Of a stretch of DNA of 64,000 bases, positions 57,200 through 63,660 are shown piece after piece. Numbering within the stretch: the first letter of the stretch is position 1; the number at the start of each line of letters is the position of its first letter. The stretch is from VRUE01 sp040879985 (lineage in GTDB: Bacteria > Actinomycetota > Thermoleophilia > Solirubrobacterales > 70-9), in NCBI GenBank assembly GCA_040879985.1, contig JBBDJH010000004.1, positions 84,479 to 148,478 on the forward strand, read 5' to 3'. The notes under the pieces were generated by a model, which was given only the letters and a program-made list of their open reading frames with translations, was not told where the DNA came from and did no database searches. A program made the translations under genes and the position numbers.

Positions 57200-57940
57200 G
57201 TGACGAATAACCGGTTTGCCCGGCCAATCGATGATCTCGACCCGCAGGAGCAGGAGCTGATCCGGCCGATCATGGCCGCCGCGCGGACGTCGTTTGGCGA
57301 ATTCGACGAGCGACCGGACCACTCCGACTACTACTGCGCTCCGGGACTCACGCCCGGCGAGACCTGGATCAGAGTCGCGGAAGAGCTGGGCCGCGTCGGC
57401 GCGCTGGCCGCCCTTGAGGGAAGTCGCGATGTGCCCCTCGCCGTCGACGACATCGAGTTGATCCACCGGGGGATCTTCGAACCCGTTTTCGGCGCCAAGA
57501 CCCTGGGGTTACGAGCGGGGCGTGCGGACAAGGTCGAGTTCCCGATCATCGTTGGCAAGCCTGAGAACCCGACTACCCGAAGGCGCCGCGGGTCGGGCGT
57601 CAAGCAACTCAATCAGAATCTCGGCAGGGCGCTCACGGGGTTTGAGCAAGAAGTCAGCGAGCTGAAAGCCAAAGATGCGCCCGCCCTGGCCGACGCCGTT
57701 CGCGTTGCCGTCAAGCTCTACGCCAAGTTGATCGGCTTCCACCCCTTCATCGACGGCAACGGGCGAACGGCATGGGCAATCGCCAGCTATGCGCTCCAAC
57801 GTTGCGGGCTCGTCGAGATCGCCATCCCGCCATCGGACGAGACCCGCTGGGTCCTCGGACAAGCATTGAGACAGGATGGATCTCAAAGCTACGAGCCGTT
57901 GACCGAGCTAGTCGTCAACGCAATCAGAAACTCGGCCTAA
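57200..57940 (+). CDS. Fic-domain protein
   Basis: A 246-residue protein starting GTG 25 bases after the tRNA. The catalytic loop is HPFIDGNGRTAW (about 190-201), matching HPFx(D/E)GNGR with the catalytic histidine and the magnesium-binding Asp, so it should be able to transfer AMP or another nucleotide group. A flap-like segment VEFPIIV lies near 112. The inhibitory motif (S/T)xxxE(G/N) is not evident: the nearest candidate reads LAALEG. No small antitoxin is adjacent. Location at the islet's tRNA end suggests an addiction or defence role. Lower GC than the core supports transfer. Confidence 0.88.
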   Translation: MTNNRFARPIDDLDPQEQELIRPIMAAARTSFGEFDERPDHSDYYCAPGLTPGETWIRVAEELGRVGALAALEGSRDVPLAVDDIELIHRGIFEPVFGAKTLGLRAGRADKVEFPIIVGKPENPTTRRRRGSGVKQLNQNLGRALTGFEQEVSELKAKDAPALADAVRVAVKLYAKLIGFHPFIDGNGRTAWAIASYALQRCGLVEIAIPPSDETRWVLGQALRQDGSQSYEPLTELVVNAIRNSA

Positions 57941-58044
57941 CGTTGTCATTACGGCTCACGTTGGCGTTCTCATTACCGAATGTCTTAAGCTTTGTCTTCC
58001 TGCGTGTCGATTAAGTTCTCAGTAGCTAGCACGTTGAGATCACG

Positions 58045-58239
58045 ATGAAACTTCATTTCTCCGATTACAACGGCCCAACGGGGCTCCTTGTTGCTAACGG
58101 AAAGAAGATGCTTCCGCTAGGCGATCCTGCCGGCGCCACCGCGTTTGTAGGCGCTGCAATGCAAGCTGGCACGATCGACCCCAAGCAATCGGCACAGATT
58201 CAGAACGCTGTCGATTCTGCATCCCACGCTGGCTCGTAG
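58045..58239 (+). CDS. Small hypothetical protein of islet I
   Basis: A 64-residue protein, not recognised. It starts ATG and reads KLHFSDYNGPTGLLVANGKKMLPLGDPAGATAFVGAAMQAGTIDPKQSAQIQNAVDSASHAG, a mixture of a polar start and a helix. No Cys or transmembrane stretch. The upstream region has no strong ribosome binding site. It may be a genuine accessory gene or the tail of a larger lost frame. Confidence 0.45.
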   Translation: MKLHFSDYNGPTGLLVANGKKMLPLGDPAGATAFVGAAMQAGTIDPKQSAQIQNAVDSASHAGS

Positions 58240-58318
58240 GCCAAGTCAGCGAGCACTGCCCCCCGCGGCATGTGGCAGGCCGCCCGATTGGCCGGCAAGC
58301 TGCATCACAGCCGCGCCC

Positions 58319-58984
58319 ATGACTTCTTCGCCCGCTCGACCTGGTGCCCCGCCGACCGGGCGCCGCGGGCGGCCGCGGGTCAAGGGCCGGCGGCTCGGCA
58401 CCCCGGCCGAGATCGCCGCGCGGGCCAAGCCGAGCGAGTGGCGGCACCTCTCGGTCTCCGGCCGGGGCGAGGTCATGGCGCTCGTGGTGGAGGGCCTTTG
58501 GTACTCGGTGCTCGGCCCGCGGGCGGTCCGGGCCGTGATCGTCCGCGAGTCCTGCGACACCGAGGGTTACCGGATCGCGCTGATCACGACCGACCTCAAG
58601 GCCCCGGTGGGCGAGATCGTCGCCCGCTACGCCGATCGCTGGTCGATCGAGGTCGCCTTCCAGGACGCCAAGCAGACGGTCGGGGTGGGCGAGGCGGGCA
58701 ACCGGGTAGGGCCGGCCGTCGAGCGCACAGTGCCCTTCGGCCTGCTCTGCCAGAGCCTGGTGGTTGCCTGGTACGCGCTTCACGCGGACCCCGCGGCCGA
58801 TGTCGATCGCCGCCGGCGGCTGGCGCCCTGGTACTTCCAAAAGCGCGATCCCTCGATGCTCGACGTGCTCGCCACGGTGCGCCGCGAGCTGATCCGGGCG
58901 GAATTTCGTCAAGCAGCGGGGCGGGCGCCCTCACTGCGACAAATCACGGCCTGCCCACCGTCACGCCTGCAAGCGGCGGCGTAG
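58319..58984 (+). pseudogene. IS4/IS701-type DDE transposase, 3' fragment
   Basis: 221 residues corresponding to the second half of a DDE transposase. PPTGRRGRPRVKGRRLGTPAE resembles the usual variable linker region. The segment YADRWSIEVAFQDAKQTVGVGEAGNR carries the final Glu of the triad (in RWSIEVAFQDAK), and RTVPFGLLCQSLVVAWYAL follows. The first half with the catalytic aspartates is missing, so it is inactive. An inverted pair GTAGGTT/AACCTAC just after the stop could be a terminator or an end remnant. It shows that the islet has been decayed by insertion and deletion. Confidence 0.82.
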
Positions 58985-59260
58985 GTTACGAAAGTCGAGG
59001 AACCTACGGGGCGCCGTTTAACAGATCCGCGCACCCGGCGTGAGGGTCGTCGCGAACGAGGTATGGGAGGCCTCCACGGGCCCAAGGTCGCTGAGCACTC
59101 GCAATCAGGACGACACGACGCACAAGAGCGAGACCCACCGGCAGAAACGTGTCCCGAAGTATGTCCCCAACTCGGGCAGCTCTGTACCCCCGGGACTGAA
59201 CTGGCTGGACGAGATCGCACCTGATCGAACCAGATCGGGCTCAAATATCACGTTCGTAAC

Positions 59261-59291
59261 GGGGTCCCCGGTTCAAGTCCGGGCGTCGGCT
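59261..59291 (+). repeat. att repeat copy 2, tRNA-Thr 3' end
   Basis: Identical 31-base copy; the matching region continues upstream with CGTTCGTAAC where the tRNA has CATTCGTAATGAA (three bases missing). It forms the boundary between islets I and II, and the antitoxin gene of islet II ends inside it. Confidence 0.92.
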
Positions 59292-59617
59292 CTGCGGTGG
59301 ATCACAACAGCGGGATCCGTTGCCTCGGCCTCCGGGACCAAGTGATATTGCACCCTGTATCCGAGCGCGTGCGCGTAGCGATCGACCGTAGAGATCCGTG
59401 CGTCGGTCGCCGAGGACTCCAGGCGCGCAATGCTGGACTGCGAGCTTTGCATCGCGGCAGCCACCGCCGTCTGCGAACGCTCATCTTCACGCCGCTGCGC
59501 GGCCAGCGCGCTCAACAGCTCACGACGCCGGACAGCAGCATCGACAAGGCCTGGAAAGCCAGGGCTCTGCGCGCTTCGCTCCGCAACCACCTCGTCAAGA
59601 AAGTCTCTTTTGGTCAT
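59273..59617 (-). CDS. XRE/HigA-like HTH antitoxin
   Basis: A 114-residue protein. The central HTH reads SQTAVAAAMQSSQSSIARLESSATDARISTVDRYAHALG (about 56-94), the standard XRE pattern. The N-terminal 40 residues are charged helices. The ATG at 59617 follows a 7-base AT palindrome that is a likely operator. It lies downstream of the toxin frame on the same strand, giving HigB-HigA order. Oddity: the last codons and the TGA are contributed by the tRNA-derived att repeat, so the end of this protein (ADART) is encoded by att sequence. Confidence 0.82.
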   Translation of the reverse strand: MTKRDFLDEVVAERSAQSPGFPGLVDAAVRRRELLSALAAQRREDERSQTAVAAAMQSSQSSIARLESSATDARISTVDRYAHALGYRVQYHLVPEAEATDPAVVIHRRADART

Positions 59618-59620
59618 TCC

Positions 59621-59640
59621 ATATATCCTTTGAGATATAT
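59621..59640. promoter_or_regulatory. Palindromic operator before the higA-like gene
   Basis: ATATATC (59621-59627) and GATATAT (59634-59640) are perfect inverted arms with a six-base spacer, three bases before the ATG side of the gene. Very AT-rich compared with the neighbourhood; typical position for antitoxin autorepression or an internal promoter. Confidence 0.55.
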
Positions 59641-59666
59641 AAATTAGCATCTCAAGAGAGAGATAA

Positions 59667-60058
59667 CTACATGCTCCGGCTGCGTCGCTCACCGCGACGC
59701 TCCCAGTCGCTCAGCCGGCGCTTCGCCAGACGGATCGTTGCCGCGGGCGTCTTCTGGGTCTTCTTCCTGAAGCCCTCCAGCGCGAGAAGCACTTGCTTGT
59801 TCTTGCCCTGTGGCGCAAAGAGAACGCGATAAATGACGCTCCTGCCGTCAGCGCGAGCCTCGTAGATTTCTCCCTCCCCTCCAAGTGCCGAGCAGCACGA
59901 AGGCCATTCCGGCGAATGTCGACCATCGCCGCGACGACTGACGCAAGATCTGCGTCGTCAAGTCCGTCCAAGAACTCTCTGACCGGCCGACGCCCCGACT
60001 CCGTGGTGTAGTCGCGCCACCGGCGCCGAACCACGCGCACAGGACGACCCGTCGTCAT
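59667..60058 (-). pseudogene. HigB/RelE-like (Gp49-type) toxin, frameshifted
   Basis: From ATG 60058 the product reads TGRPVRVVRRRWRDYTTESGRRPVREFLDGLDDADLASVVAAMVDIRRNGLRAARHLEG (about residues 3-62), the N-terminal half of the family. The C-terminal half appears in another frame: GEIYEARADGRSVIYRVLFAPQGKNKQVLLALEGFRKKTQKTPAATIRLAKRRLSDWE. One inserted base in the purine-rich tract near 59870-59882 would join them. It is therefore either a frameshifted pseudogene, a sequencing error in a G-rich tract, or expressed by slippage. Without correction translation stops at 59711. An intact toxin would be an mRNA interferase countered by the HTH protein that follows. Confidence 0.75.
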
Positions 60059-60192
60059 CGAGACAGCCGATCGAGGAGCCGCCGGTTGCGCTTGATGAGC
60101 TTCTCGAGGCGCGCCTGAAAAGCACTGTCTCGCCGCCGGTCCTCGATACGGCGATCGATCGACTCGCTGGCTGCCTTGTCTGGCTTCCTCAT
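60055..60192 (-). CDS. 45-residue basic protein heading the toxin-antitoxin operon
   Basis: ATG at 60192 opens a 45-residue frame (MRKPDKAASESIDRRIEDRR, then RDSAFQARLEKLIKRNRRLL). Its TGA overlaps the toxin ATG (ATGA). It is basic, probably a single helix, and not recognised. The overlap strongly suggests it is real and co-translated with the toxin. It could be a third component or a leader that couples translation. Confidence 0.6.
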   Translation of the reverse strand: MRKPDKAASESIDRRIEDRRRDSAFQARLEKLIKRNRRLLDRLSR

Positions 60193-60321
60193 TGCAGACA
60201 AACAATAGCGACGCCGATGGCAGCCTGAACGAGACCTATTCCGTGTCCCGAAGCGTGTCCCAACTCGGCAATTTTTAACTCAACCGAACGAAATCGAGCT
60301 CAAATATCGCGTTCGTAATGA

Positions 60322-60352
60322 GGGGTCCCCGGTTCAAGTCCGGGCGTCGGCT
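60322..60352 (+). repeat. att repeat copy 3, tRNA-Thr 3' end
   Basis: Identical 31-base copy; the match extends upstream to TTCGTAATGA with one base fewer than the tRNA. It is the distal boundary of the tandem islets and probably the original tRNA 3' end. Confidence 0.92.
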
Positions 60353-60376
60353 CTTCGACAGCGCTCTCCGCTGGCG

Positions 60377-61093
60377 CTATGAGAGCGGGGTGCCGGCGAG
60401 GCTGGCGACCTTCCAGTCGCCGTCTTCGTTGGCCATCGGCATCGCCAGGACGGTGCCGTCGATGCCGGTGTAGATGACGAAGGAGCGATCGCCTTCGACG
60501 CGCAGCGAGCCGACGTCCGCCTTGGTGGCTTCCGCCTTCATCGACTGCTTGGCGGCGGGGTTGGTCAGTTTTTCGAGGATCCCGGCGCAGCTCGCGTCGT
60601 CGATCTGTTTGGCCTGCGCGGCGAGTTTTTCGAAGGACTCGACGACCCCCTTCGACATGTATTCGCAGGCGGCCGCCCAGTTGCCCTCGGCGCGGGCATC
60701 GAGGAAGTTGTGCAGGGCGACGGCCGCGGCCTCGAAGTCGGCCTCGTCGGCCTCTTTGCCGAATTCCTGGACGCTGTTGTCGCCCCCCTTGGTGCGGAAC
60801 TGCTGCGATCCCCCGCCCGAGTCGTTGTGCTGCTTGGGGGTGAAGTCGCTCGCGTCGGAGCCGGAGCCACCCTCGCCCCCACCCGAGCCGCCGGAGCCTT
60901 CCCCATCGCCCGCAGAGCCGGATTTGCCTTTGTCGCCGGCGTCGCCCTGCTCCGATTTCCCGTCGGTCTGGCCCTGTCCGGCGGCCTCGGCGGCGGTCGT
61001 GTCGGCGTCGTCATCGCCGCCGCACGCGACCAGGCCCCCGGCGAGCAGCAGCACGGCCAGCGCCATGGCCAGCGTCTTCGAAACTCCCCTCAC
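60377..61093 (-). CDS. Secreted lipoprotein with low-complexity linker
   Basis: A 238-residue lipoprotein. The signal sequence (SKTLAMALAVLLLAGGLVACGG) has a lipobox with Cys at residue 24. A Gly/Ser/Asp-rich disordered stretch runs to about residue 95. The C-terminal domain (DFEAAAVALHNFLDARAEGNWAAACEYMSKGVVESFEKLAAQ, then DASCAGILEKLTN) resembles the NTF2-like domains seen in actinobacterial lipoproteins, with two Cys that may pair. It ends RSFVIYTGIDGTVLAMPMANEDGDWKVASLAG, a typical beta-sheet closing. The GTG start overlaps the stop of the acyltransferase gene. Function unknown. Confidence 0.8.
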   Translation of the reverse strand: MRGVSKTLAMALAVLLLAGGLVACGGDDDADTTAAEAAGQGQTDGKSEQGDAGDKGKSGSAGDGEGSGGSGGGEGGSGSDASDFTPKQHNDSGGGSQQFRTKGGDNSVQEFGKEADEADFEAAAVALHNFLDARAEGNWAAACEYMSKGVVESFEKLAAQAKQIDDASCAGILEKLTNPAAKQSMKAEATKADVGSLRVEGDRSFVIYTGIDGTVLAMPMANEDGDWKVASLAGTPLS

Positions 61094-61731
61094 GAATTCG
61101 ATTCTAGGGAATCGCTGTTCTCCAGCCCCCGCTTGCGATACGAGATCGTCGGCGGGACGTGCTCGCGTATCTCGGCGACGAGGCGGGCGGCGATCTCGCC
61201 CGGCTGTTCGTCGGGCCGCGCCTGTCCGCCCGCCGGCTCGAAGAAGCGGGTGTGGATCCGCGGCCGGCGAGGAAAGCCGGTCAACTCGGAGGTGCCGTCG
61301 ATCGCCACGCAGACGAGCTTCGCCTCGGGGACTTCGAGCGCCAGGCGGCCGACGCCGCTGCGCGGTCGCAGCACCTTGCCGCGCGAGCGGGTGCCTTCGG
61401 GGAAGACGCCGATGCAGGCGCCCGCACGCAGTTCCTCGATCGCCCGCGCGAGCGCGCCGACATCGCCCGCACCGCGCTCGATCGGGATCTGGCCCATGCC
61501 GTTGAGCACCGGCCCCAGGCCGCGCACGTCCCACAGCGTCGATTTGGCCAGCGCCTTGATCTGCCGCCGCCGGATCGCCGCCACGCCCACGGCAACCGGA
61601 TCCCAGTGGCTGTCGTGGTTGCCGACGACCAGCACCGGCCCGTCCGCGGGAAGCACCTCGAGCCCCTCGACCTCGAGCCTGCCCCACGCCGAGACCACCG
61701 GCCGGCTGACGGTCATCGCGGCGCGATACAT
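61090..61731 (-). CDS. PlsC-type 1-acylglycerol-3-phosphate acyltransferase
   Basis: A 213-residue acyltransferase. The HX4D catalytic motif is NHDSHWDP (about 38-45). The substrate-binding FPEGTRS lies near 110-116, in GVFPEGTRSRGK. GNxPxxxA-type membrane helices near the start anchor the enzyme in the cytoplasmic membrane. It would add a second acyl chain in phospholipid synthesis. ATG at 61731 has AGGAG nine bases upstream, deciding against the TTG at 61749. The ribosome binding site lies in a small inverted repeat (GGCTCC/GGAGCC). Coupled to the lipoprotein gene by a four-base overlap. Confidence 0.93.
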   Translation of the reverse strand: MYRAAMTVSRPVVSAWGRLEVEGLEVLPADGPVLVVGNHDSHWDPVAVGVAAIRRRQIKALAKSTLWDVRGLGPVLNGMGQIPIERGAGDVGALARAIEELRAGACIGVFPEGTRSRGKVLRPRSGVGRLALEVPEAKLVCVAIDGTSELTGFPRRPRIHTRFFEPAGGQARPDEQPGEIAARLVAEIREHVPPTISYRKRGLENSDSLESNS

Positions 61732-61848
61732 GTTGCTGGGCTCCTTCAAGGAGCCGTGAGTTCTACCCGACCGAGCGCAAACCCGCCGAAGCCGGGCCTG
61801 CCCGGGATCGACGGCGATGTCCTGGGCGCCGGTGCTCTGTAGCTACAC

Positions 61849-62127
61849 CTAAGTCGCGATTCCGGTCACGATCACGCCGAGCAGCGTGACGATCACCCCA
61901 CCGCCGGTGATCATGATCACCCGCATCAGGTCGTCAAAGCGCGACTCGAACTTGTCGAAGCGGCCATCGACCATGTCGAAGCGGCGACTCACCTCGTCGA
62001 ACCGGCGGTCGACCCCGTCGAAACGCATGTCGGTGCGCCGCTCGGCTTCGTCGAAGCGCCGGTTCACCTCGCCGCGAAAGTCGTCCAGCCGCTCGTCCGT
62101 CCAACTATCTCTCATCGTCAATGCCAT
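61849..62127 (-). CDS. Short coiled-coil protein with C-terminal membrane anchor
   Basis: A 92-residue protein. Residues about 10-65 form repeated seven-residue units with RRFD/RFD at each turn (RRFDEAERRTDMRFDGVDRRFDEVSRRFDMVDGRFDKFESRFDDL), a strong coiled coil. Residues about 68-90 are a hydrophobic helix (VIMITGGGVIVTLLGVIVTGIA). Similar DUF1640/LapA-like anchored coils occur in bacteria and mitochondria. It probably multimerises at the membrane. ATG at 62127 is the natural start. A nearby GTGACGAAAGT repeat (62198-62208) lies upstream. Confidence 0.78.
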   Translation of the reverse strand: MALTMRDSWTDERLDDFRGEVNRRFDEAERRTDMRFDGVDRRFDEVSRRFDMVDGRFDKFESRFDDLMRVIMITGGGVIVTLLGVIVTGIAT

Positions 62128-62197
62128 GGTAGCGCCATCGTAGACAGAACAACTCGCGCGAATGGCGCGCAGAATCAAAATCTTCAGCGACCGCTTT

Positions 62198-62258
62198 GTG
62201 ACGAAAGTGAGCGTGCAGACACGGGCGGGCCGCTGTAGATTGCCTAAGTGACGAAAGT
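62198..62258. promoter_or_regulatory. Direct repeat GTGACGAAAGT upstream of two divergent small genes
   Basis: GTGACGAAAGT occurs at 62198-62208 and again at 62248-62258, exactly 50 bases apart (about five helical turns). The second copy continues to CAC, making GTGAC-GAAA-GTCAC, a hairpin-like palindrome. The repeats lie between the divergent coiled-coil and Cys-rich genes and may be regulator sites. Confidence 0.4.
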
Positions 62259-62299
62259 CACATATATCCCTTCTCTGTAGAAGCGAAAGGAGCGACACG

Positions 62300-62575
62300 A
62301 TGTCGCTTGCTGCGATCTTTCGCCGCCTGCGACGACTCCGGCCGAGCCTCCGCCGAGAGACCTGCAAGCGGTGCTGGCGCGAAAACCCCGTGGGTTTCAG
62401 TGTCTCCGACGACGTGTGGCGCACCGTAGTCCCGGCGCGCCACACGAAACACGTCCTATGCCTCGACTGCTTCGACCGCTACGCGACCAAGCGCGGCATC
62501 GATTGGGTGGCCCAGGGATGCGAGTTCTATGGCGTCCCGGGCATCTGGCTCTCGCCTACGAGCAATTGTTGTTAG
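62300..62575 (+). CDS. Small Cys-rich protein with zinc-ribbon-like pairs
   Basis: A 91-residue protein with GAAAGGAG about eight bases before the ATG. A basic helix (IFRRLRRLRPSLRR) precedes a CKRC pair at about 22-25 and a CLDC pair near 54-57 (HVLCLDCFDRYA), the spacing of a small zinc ribbon. The end has further cysteines (NCC). No known family is recognised. It faces the 55-residue Cys-rich gene, and the two overlap by 20 bases at their 3' ends. Confidence 0.68.
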   Translation: MSLAAIFRRLRRLRPSLRRETCKRCWRENPVGFSVSDDVWRTVVPARHTKHVLCLDCFDRYATKRGIDWVAQGCEFYGVPGIWLSPTSNCC

Positions 62576-62723
62576 AGCGTTTCGACTTGCACTCGTTGCA
62601 GAACTCGCCCGTCGTGGGTTTTGAGGACTGCGAGTCGTAGTTGCTGGTCGGCCAGTTGGAGCAGTTCGAGCAGAAATGCCAGGTGTCGTAGCTACCCTTG
62701 CGCCGACGATAAGTGTTCGCCAT
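62556..62723 (-). CDS. 55-residue Cys-pair mini-protein
   Basis: Reads MANTYRRRKGSYDTWHFCSN, then CSNWPTSNYDSQSSKPTTG, then EFCNECKSKRSNNNC and a final Ser. Two pairs, CSNC and CNEC, separated by 22 residues, fit a small zinc knuckle. AAAGGAGG lies nine bases before the ATG, a strong ribosome binding site that supports reality despite the short length. I recall similar short bacterial proteins with a WHxCxNCSNWP motif, without known function. The gene is convergent with the other Cys-rich gene. Confidence 0.75.
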   Translation of the reverse strand: MANTYRRRKGSYDTWHFCSNCSNWPTSNYDSQSSKPTTGEFCNECKSKRSNNNCS

Positions 62724-63156
62724 TGTGTAGCGCCTCCTTTAAATCGGTCCCGCCGCACGCCCGATGCGCGCTGGCATCATGTACGAGCGAGGTTCTTACC
62801 ATGAACGCACACACAGCGGGCAGAGATCTTGCGCCGTAGCAGAAAACAGGCGTTGACCCTCTCCGCATAAATCCGCTATTTGCGACAATTTTACGTCCGA
62901 TTGGGCCGGGATGCTCCTTATATATTTCTCTTCCCCCTACGGAAGGGGTCGCGGGTCTAGACGGAAGGCATCGGTTGGGTGGAGCCTTGAAAGTCTCGAA
63001 AATGGATCACAGGAACGGAGCCGCCGTAATCTCGCTTGCTAGGCGTGGTCATGGATCACGACGGCCCCGTATTGCTCCAGCCGAGTGGCTGGCTGATATT
63101 GCCCGCGGCTCCAGACAGAAAATCTGGGGTCGCGGGCCTGAGGCGAAGATTTAGCT
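62724..63156. other. Intergenic region upstream of the ImmA-like gene
   Basis: About 430 bases, AT-rich around 62850-62940. A TTGACC near 62854 could be a -35 element pointing right. It includes a possible 50-codon frame directly before the ImmA-like gene (separate entry) and a nine-base direct repeat ATGGATCAC (63002 and 63051). No RNA gene was recognised. Confidence 0.45.
63002..63154 (+). CDS. Possible 50-residue protein upstream of ImmA-like peptidase
   Basis: ATG opens MDHRNGAAVISLARRGHGSR, with later APAEWLADIARGSRQKIWGR, and stops two bases before the ImmA ATG. The tight spacing suggests coupling, but no ribosome binding site is evident. It is not an HTH protein, the usual ImmA partner. 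Low confidence. Confidence 0.3.
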   Translation: MDHRNGAAVISLARRGHGSRRPRIAPAEWLADIARGSRQKIWGRGPEAKI

Positions 63157-63660
63157 ATGCCCCCAAGCCCTGAGATCGCCGCAAAGGAACTGCTCCAAAC
63201 TGTCTGGGCGCCCGAATGGGGCTACCCGGTTGACCCGGCAAAAATTGCTGAACGCCTAGGTCTGAAGGTGTACGCGGCGGGACTACAGGACAACGTTTCG
63301 GGAATGCTCGTCAAACATCCTGCCCGCGATCCAGAGATATACCTCAATGGCTCCGACAGCAAGAATCGGCAGCGGTTCTCCTGCGCCCATGAGCTAGGCC
63401 ACTACATCAAACGGACCTCGGAAGAGACTGAGACGACCGATGAGGGATGGGAGTACATCGACCTAAGGAGCCCCCTGTCGGCTACGGGAGAAGACGCTGA
63501 CGAGGTTTGGGCTAACCGATTTGCGGCCGCTCTTTTGATGCCCGGCGATCTTGTGAAGGAAGTGCATGGCGACGTGGGCGAGCCGGCTGCGCTTGCTTTT
63601 GAGTTCGGTGTTTCATCCGACGCAATGAATTTCAGGCTCCAGAATCTCGGACTGAAGTGA
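63157..63660 (+). CDS. ImmA/IrrE-family (M78) metallopeptidase
   Basis: A 167-residue zinc protease. HELGHYI near residues 78-84 holds two zinc ligands and the catalytic Glu; EVWANRFAAALLMPGD near 114-129 has the downstream acidic residue and the ANxFAxxLLMP consensus. Members cleave XRE-type repressors in mobile elements (ImmA on ICEBs1) or regulators such as DdrO (IrrE). No HTH partner lies upstream. Its stop overlaps the GTG of the membrane protein downstream, indicating a two-gene unit. GC is lower than in core genes, which suggests acquired DNA. Confidence 0.9.
   Translation: MPPSPEIAAKELLQTVWAPEWGYPVDPAKIAERLGLKVYAAGLQDNVSGMLVKHPARDPEIYLNGSDSKNRQRFSCAHELGHYIKRTSEETETTDEGWEYIDLRSPLSATGEDADEVWANRFAAALLMPGDLVKEVHGDVGEPAALAFEFGVSSDAMNFRLQNLGLK

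Larger units (their letters stand above)
57175..59260. mobile_element. tRNA-Thr islet I
   Basis: About 2.1 kb between att copies 1 and 2. It holds a Fic gene directly after the tRNA, a 64-residue protein, a transposase fragment, and about 270 bases before the right repeat in which a GTCCCGAAG-type segment and AATATC..CGTTCGTAA sequence recur in islet II. GC is lower than in the flanking core. No recombinase is present. Confidence 0.8.
59292..60352. mobile_element. tRNA-Thr islet II, a one-kilobase toxin-antitoxin cassette
   Basis: Between att copies 2 and 3 there is only a compact minus-strand operon: 45-residue protein, HigB-like toxin, HigA-like antitoxin. The segment just before the right repeat resembles the end of islet I: GTGTCCCGAAG, GTCCCAACTCGG, GCTCAAATATC and CGTTCGTAAT recur in the same order. 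This points to the same integration machinery. No recombinase is encoded. Confidence 0.8.

Noticed and set aside
59040..59345. Possible integrase C-terminus at the right end of islet I
   Set aside because: No Arg-His-x-x-Tyr motifs of tyrosine recombinases or serine-recombinase residues could be read in any frame; the stretch shows only repeat motifs shared with islet II.
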